Shown here one piece after another: positions 58,396 through 64,000 of a stretch of DNA of 64,000 nucleotides (the first letter of the stretch is position 1; every line of letters starts with the position of its first letter). This DNA is from Platynereis dumerilii (Eukaryota; Annelida; Polychaeta; Phyllodocida; Nereididae). The notes under the pieces were generated by a model that saw only the letters and a list, made by a program, of their open reading frames with translations, made no database searches and had not been told where the DNA came from. Location: the NCBI GenBank assembly GCA_026936325.1, contig JAPTHN010000003.1, positions 100,907,538-100,971,537 on the forward strand, given 5' to 3'. Made by a program: the position numbers and the translations under genes.

Positions 58396-60130
58396 ATCGT
58401 CAAGTCAAACCTCATGTTAAGGACTCAAAAATTCCATATTATGAAAAGCAGCAGCATAAAAGCTAATAAAAAACAATTCGAGAATGTTTATGGGAATAAT
58501 TTACATTGTAACAATATATTTTTAAAAGCTATCCTGCATAATATATAGCAACAGAACATCCTTTTATTTGAGAGTGAACCAATACCTTTGAACAATATAT
58601 TCCATTCAATACTGAAGCTTGCATGTTACGCTTAGATGGTAGTTTTCAAAGACTAATCATAACAAGTGCTATGAAGCTTTTCTGTTTGTCTAAGAACAAA
58701 CAAAGTAACAACATTGTCATGCAAAAGGAGACGGGCATGGAATACGATATTCACAAAAAGAGCAAACTAGTTGTCATTATCCTTCTGATGTAGCATCTCT
58801 TTCATAATTCACATGATGAATTCTTTCATGTCATTAGCTTCTGTTATATGAGAGATGAAAGCAAAACGTTATCCTGAAAGTATACTCCACCAGGTACACG
58901 GGGCTTTGCTAATCAATAGAGTTACGTTCATTCATTGCCATTTTTGGAAGACCGGTGCTTTGAATGTGCAATGAGTACACATGTGCGGTTCAGTCATGAA
59001 TGACAATATTTTCTATTACATAAGTTGAATGCACACATATGCAATTCCTACAGCACTCAAAGCTGCTTCAAACGTTTTAGCTGTCAGATAAAATGCTAAT
59101 GATAAAAACAAGCCATCACGAAGCCAATGCTTGAAGGTTGCTTTGTTGGTCCAGAAACCTCTTTGGAAAAATAAGCAGATGCAACTTTGTCATGGAAATG
59201 AGAGGGACATGAAATATGAAATAACAAGGAGAACAAACTCTCTGATTTCTTCTGATGAGGTATCAATTTCATAACACACACACATGATGAATGGTTTTTT
59301 TTGTTAACTCTGCCGCTCCATGGATTAATATAAAGTTATCCTGAGAATAAACTGATTATTGTGACTAATGCCATAGCTTAGGACAATATTGTATGTTGAT
59401 GTTTCTAAAGCAATGTGCTTTCCAAAAAAGGCTGCAAGGAATTTGTGGATGATATATCGGCCCTCCAGATAATCAGGTTTGGCCTAATCATGTGAAGATA
59501 AGTTATTTCTTCTGTTTTGTTTGTTCTATTTTAGCACAGTATGTACACGGACATAGGCAAACAGTATATGGTAGGGTTTCATTTGTTTGGTGATTGTATT
59601 CAATTCCCAGAATTTTATATATCATTCAATTTCAATGACAGTATAATTATACAGGGCAATCTTGCTTTGCAAACACTTCATGGTGTTGAGCAAATATCCC
59701 TGAAGAGTAATCCAGAGGCAATAACAGATATCGCAATATACATTTGTAAGCAAAATGATTGTAAAACGAAGCAAACTCCAACGAAGTTCGAAAAAAGACA
59801 ACAAGTCCCGTTTCCACAACTAATGAACTGCTGCAACGCAAGGTTTTTTCCGTCTAAGAGACCAGAATGAAACCCCATGCATTTCCTATTGCTCCTGTGA
59901 ATCATTTGGATCAAGGATGCTTGAGATGTTGAAGTCAGTTCTGAATGAAGGGAAAACATTTTTCAAATGTCAATATTGTTGGCTACACAGAAAAATTAAA
60001 GTGACTAAACATAATATTGCTACGGTTTTACCTAGTTTAATTGACGCTTTTCTACACCATTCATCGTTCATTACAGTGTTTGGCAACATAGCAATTCATG
60101 AAAAGAAAACAGGTTTTTTATAGTATTTAT
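57950..60130 (+). repeat. Right-end tandem repeat, first copy
   Basis: Sequence from here to about 60,130 recurs about 4.03-4.06 kb to the right (for example GAATGTTTATGGGAATAA at 58,492 and 62,551, TATAATTATACAGGGCAAT at 59,642 and 63,671). Identity looks near 90 percent by eye over the best parts. It includes two reversed L2 copies (about 58,708 and 59,190) and a Z relative (59,820-59,945). Confidence 0.75.
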
Positions 60131-60499
60131 ATAATTATAAACTTCGTTATTGACGCTACTTAAAGCCTGTAGTTAGCTTGCAGTGTAGAAGATTGCATTA
60201 CAATACACAATGCAAACACATGGAATATGTCATGATACTTAAATGAACTGCTTTCAATGACAGTATACGCTGTAATTTGACTGATGCATATTTATTTCTG
60301 TTTGTAGAGCTCCATGGATCATTATGCCACGTTAGCAAACTTAACATGCAAATTACAAAGCTAATGTTATATGTGCCTTCTTTGAAAAGTAAAATATAAA
60401 TAATTCATACAGTGGAAAGTTATTTCATGCAGACTTCCAACTCCACCGATCACAAAGGAATGAATCCTACCGTTTCCGGCATGATTTTATGATCTATTT
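60131..60499. other. Spacer, no gene seen
   Basis: AT-rich counterpart of 53,070-53,370. Confidence 0.4.
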
Positions 60500-61620
60500 C
60501 ATCACATTTTGCCTCATACATGATCATTGCAGAGGACATGGGCAAGTAGATGTACGCAAAGTTTGCAAACATTTTGGCTTGTATTGTCAATAAGTTAGTG
60601 TCGCTGGCCATGTATGTCAAATATAGCTCAAAGTGACTTACTCTTATAGTGCGCCATAGAGGTCTGTTGGGTATGTGACAAAAAATAGCCAAAGAGACAT
60701 AGAAGAACTCATTGGCATAATACAGACACGTCATAATTCCAATACATTAAAAGTGTGACACACATATGGGTAAGTATGTACGTGATGTAGTTAGAATAGA
60801 CCTCTTTTTTAACATTTGAATGAGAGATACTGTGAGTGGCAAGAACCTGCTTTTGAGGAATGCACTACCCACAACAACTGAACTACATTCCTGACCCATA
60901 GAAACTGATTGGTATCCTCCAGTCATATATAACCCATCAGTAACAGAACAGGTGTTAAGCAACCTTGCAGCTCCGCCAAATAATTGGGATAAAAAGGCTT
61001 CTCCAGGAAGATCCTGTGGATGATGGGCAAGGCTAGCTGTCAACTACCATGGAGCTCATTGTCATCTCCTTGCCAAGGGTAATCATTGGCTCTTGTTAAT
61101 CACTTTACCAAGGAGAAAGGAGATCTTCAGTGTGAGCTTCTATTTCAACCGAGGCAGAGATGACACATTGTGTTGTCATATCTTGTCTATTCTTGAGTAA
61201 AGAACCAGTTTTTATTCCACAACCAGTAGGTTTTTTGTCTCCAATTCTATCTCTGTATATTGAAAAATCTGTGTAAATGTATTAAGGTACTTGTGTGACA
61301 TAAATTGCATGTTCCTGATGTTTACCATCCATAGTTCAGCAGCAGTTAAGTCATATTTCATCTCGGTTTTACAACATTAACCTTCATAAACATTATGAGT
61401 ATCATGCAATGTGGTGTTGTTGGATTTCCAAGCATGAGGCATTCGCATGAAATTGAGCATTTCCAACAGCGGATGTCAAGTCCTTTGATAAAAGTCCTTG
61501 ATGGCAGCCGGAGGAAGGCCACTTCGGACCTCCACAAATATCTCTACACCTGAGCGATACTTGACGCTCATTGCTTCAACACATGATTAATGACCTGGCA
61601 ATTCAGCAAAGGCATTCTTA
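60500..61620 (+). repeat. Module block 2-block 3-CNE, unit R4
   Basis: Block 2 at 60,508-60,615, block 3 at 60,838-61,125 and CNE at 61,370-61,610. CNE keeps CCTTTGATAAAAG, CACCTGAG and ATGATTA; the octamer reads ATTCGCAT. Confidence 0.7.
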
Positions 61621-61814
61621 TTAGCTTTGGCTTTAACATCCATAGCACAGCTTTCATTTCGGTTGCTAGCTCTGGCACTGTATACCATGGGAAGCTGTAA
61701 TTTTGAAAATATAACTTTATATCATTGTACCTTTCTTAAGGTTTAGTCTACTCTTTCCTGTATTCTGTGAAATGCATCCAAGCATTGCTATAATATTTTT
61801 TACTCATTTTGGTA

Positions 61815-62450
61815 TGTTTGATTCGGTTATAAAATATTTATGAGCAAACAAGTATCTTTCTTTGTTTAAATGTCAGTCATAATTAATCAATACTTTCCTT
61901 GAGGTGTTTATAGCCCTTGGCTGCTTTCTACAATGCAGCAGGTTAAAGCATTGTTGCTTTTAAGAATTTATTAACGTCAGACTGTGTGCATGCCAGGAGG
62001 CAGCCACATGGGGTACAGGAAGGTCTGAGCAAACTTGTTACACGCCCTTTTGATTGCTTAATGCGATCTCGGGCTCAATTCAGCTGCCTTGCTCTGTTCA
62101 AAAAAGTAGTAGCTGCACACATACTTTGGGAGATATTATTATGCAACTTCAGAGAGACATTGTGTGCACCCTATCGTCAACCACATACACAGATGTAGCA
62201 TAAAAGGAAATTCTGTTTTTCTTCATATTTTTTTCTGAGTGATCTGTATAGCGCACAACAAGCACTAGAATTAATGTAGCTGCTGTGTAGCACACAGGTT
62301 GGTGTTAGCTTGGTGCATGCGGGATAGACACCCTCCATACTGTGTCCCTTGATGGAGGGTTGAGGTATATTCACAGTCAGCTGTATCAGGCAAATAAATG
62401 TGTTGCATTATCTCCAGTATTTCGACCTAACGCCTCCCTACCAATTTAAC
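61815..62450 (-). repeat. Unit R4: T, P and X1 reversed
   Basis: P keeps CCCTTTTGATTGCTTAATGC, and here it lies in a 70-codon plus frame (61,986-62,198) with RPFDCLMRSRAQFS, the same frame as RPFDCLMQ in B and C. X1 reads GTGTCCCTTGATGGAGG. Confidence 0.65.
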
Positions 62451-64000
62451 CCATAACATGATCTTTTGTCAAGGCAAACCTTATGTTAAGGACTCAATAA
62501 TTCCAGATTATGAAAAGCAGCAGCATAAAAACTAATAAAAAACAATTTGAGAATGTTTATGGGAATAAGTTACATTGTACCAATATATTTTTAAAAGCTA
62601 TCCTGCATTATATGTACTAACAGAACTTCCTTTTTTATTAAATGAGTGAACCAATACAAACTTTGAACAATATATTCCATTCATTACTGAAGCTTGTATG
62701 TTACGCTTAAATGGTAGTTCACAACGACTAATCATAACAAGTGCTATGAAGCTTTTCTGTTGGACTAAGAACAAACAAAGTAACAACATTGTCATGCAAA
62801 AGAAGCCCTGGCATGGAATGCAATATTCACGAAAAGAACAAACTGCCTGCCATTATTCTCCATGTAGTATCTCTTTCATAATTCACATGATGGAACGTTT
62901 CATTTCGTTAGCTTCTGTTCTATGTGAGATAAAAGTAATAAATGTGCGTTATCATGGAAGTAGACATTGTATTATTACCAGATTCCCTTGGCTTTGCTGA
63001 TCAATCGAGTAATGTTCTTTCTATGCATGCCATTTTTGGAAGACCAAGGTACAAATACACAATTAATATAGCGCTAAAAGCAGTGTCCAGTGCAACATTT
63101 TAGCTGTTAGATAAAATTACTAATGGTAAAACTATAGCTGTCATGACGCCAATGCAAGAAAGTAACTTATCTTTCTATTGCTGGTTCAGAAGCCTCTAAG
63201 AAAATAATAATAATGGAAAATGCAACTTTGTCTCACAAATGAAAGGGACAGGCAATATGAAATAACAAAAAGAAGAAACTCTCTATAATTTGTCTTCTGA
63301 TATGGTGTCTCTTTCATGATGCACACACACATGATAGATGGTTCCCTTTGTTGACTTTTGCTCCACACAGATTGATATAAAAGTTATTTTGAGAATAACC
63401 TGATTATTTTGATTAATGTCATATCTCAGGCTAATGTTGTTGGTTGCTGTTTCTGAAGCAACAACGGTTTCTAGAAAAGGTTGCAAAGAATTTGTTGATG
63501 ATATATTGGCCTTTCCAGATAATTAGATTTGACCTGATCATGTGGAAGATGAACGTTATGTATGATCACAGTCTGCGCATAGGCAAAACAGTATGATATT
63601 CTTTCATTTGTCTGATTGTGTGTGAATTCAATTCTCGGACTTCACATGTGATTCAATTTCAAAATGACAGTATAATTATACAGGGCAATATCGTCTTGCA
63701 AACACTTCATGATGTTGTATAAATATCCCTGAAGAGCAATCCAGAGGCAATTGAAAATATTGCATTATATATGTGCAAATAAAACAAAGCTAGAAGTTTT
63801 ACAAACTCTGATGAAGTTTCCAAAAATACTAGATCCACAGTTTCATTTTCCACAACTAATGAACTACTGCAAGGCACGTTTTTCCCCCAATAAGAGCAGA
63901 ATGAAACCTGACACATCGTATTGCACCCATAAAACAGCTGGATCAAGAATGCTTGTGTTGTTGAAGTTTGTTTACAATGAAGGGAGAGAGTCTTTTTTTC
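62000..64000 (+). repeat. Right-end tandem repeat, second copy (cut by window)
   Basis: Second copy of the repeat of about 4.03-4.06 kb. Reversed L2 copies at about 62,780 and 63,235, Z relative at 63,875-63,970. The 109-codon frame seen at 59,541-59,870 is broken here, so it is not a conserved gene. Confidence 0.7.

Noticed and set aside
59541-59870. 109-codon plus-strand frame with protein-like composition
   Set aside because: The copy about 4.03 kb to the right is frameshifted and stopped although the DNA is well conserved.
1-64000. tRNA, rRNA, snRNA genes and CRISPR-like arrays
   Set aside because: No cloverleaf with A and B boxes, no rRNA-like tract and no regularly spaced identical repeats with unique spacers were seen by eye; the 19 bp arrays are too short and imperfect.
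1-64000. LTR retroelements, Polintons or other virus-derived copies
   Set aside because: No paired LTR-like direct repeats with TG...CA ends and primer site, and no gag, integrase, capsid or envelope-like frames were recognised. The direct repeats present are explained by the block duplications.

Overview
This is nuclear DNA of an animal. It is AT-rich, has no operon-like gene packing, and carries a CR1/Jockey-type LINE plus Harbinger and hAT-like DNA transposons in the mix usual for metazoans. I cannot place it more closely; a marine invertebrate would fit but is a guess. No intact host protein gene, tRNA, rRNA or CRISPR array was seen, and no LTR element was recognised. The only long open frame is the reverse transcriptase of a 5'-truncated LINE at 37,060-39,371. 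All other open frames are 124 codons or shorter, about what chance gives in 64 kb of AT-rich DNA.

The main feature is that almost the whole window is built from a limited set of paralogous non-coding blocks, repeated, rearranged and inverted. The left 40 kb holds four long units in the same order and orientation: A (1 to about 11,778, left edge cut), B (about 11,779-20,462), C (about 20,463-30,730) and D (about 30,731-39,775). In this annotation the recurring blocks are named L, X1, P, N, Q, S, CNE, Y, V, W and Z. Unit B lacks the CNE segment and the V-W segment. The middle (about 39,780-51,420) has a Y'-block 2-block 3-CNE module (41,070-43,090) and a 1.72 kb tandem triplication (about 45,643-50,800). 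The triplication's middle copy looks like an unequal crossover hybrid. The right 13 kb has shorter units of about 3-4 kb. There P, X1 and L lie in reverse orientation while CNE stays forward, and one block 3-CNE module (about 57,095-57,905) is inverted.

Several blocks are much better conserved between copies than the DNA around them. The clearest is CNE, about 200 bp and present eight times. Most copies hold an ATTTGCAT octamer, a CCTTTGAT TCF/LEF-type word, a CACCTG E-box and an ATGATTA homeodomain-type word. Another is a 19 bp-periodic array of TGACCTTG words (nuclear-receptor extended half-sites), seen six times in the same register. My preferred reading is a locally amplified cluster of regulatory elements or of a non-coding transcription unit. 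A decayed tandem gene family is the main alternative, and the minus-strand Y frame keeps it open.

On this scaffold sit single-copy transposon insertions, most of which can be checked against an uninterrupted paralogous copy in the same window. They are a TTA-flanked MITE (1,489), a foldback element (2,115), a TIR element (2,518), a GGGTTTAACCC-rich element (6,650), a Harbinger with a transposase remnant (21,817), a 2.0 kb hAT-like element with an 8 bp target duplication (33,791), the LINE (37,060), a small hAT-like MITE (43,167) and a short TIR element (56,177). Each is private to one copy, so they mostly postdate the duplications.
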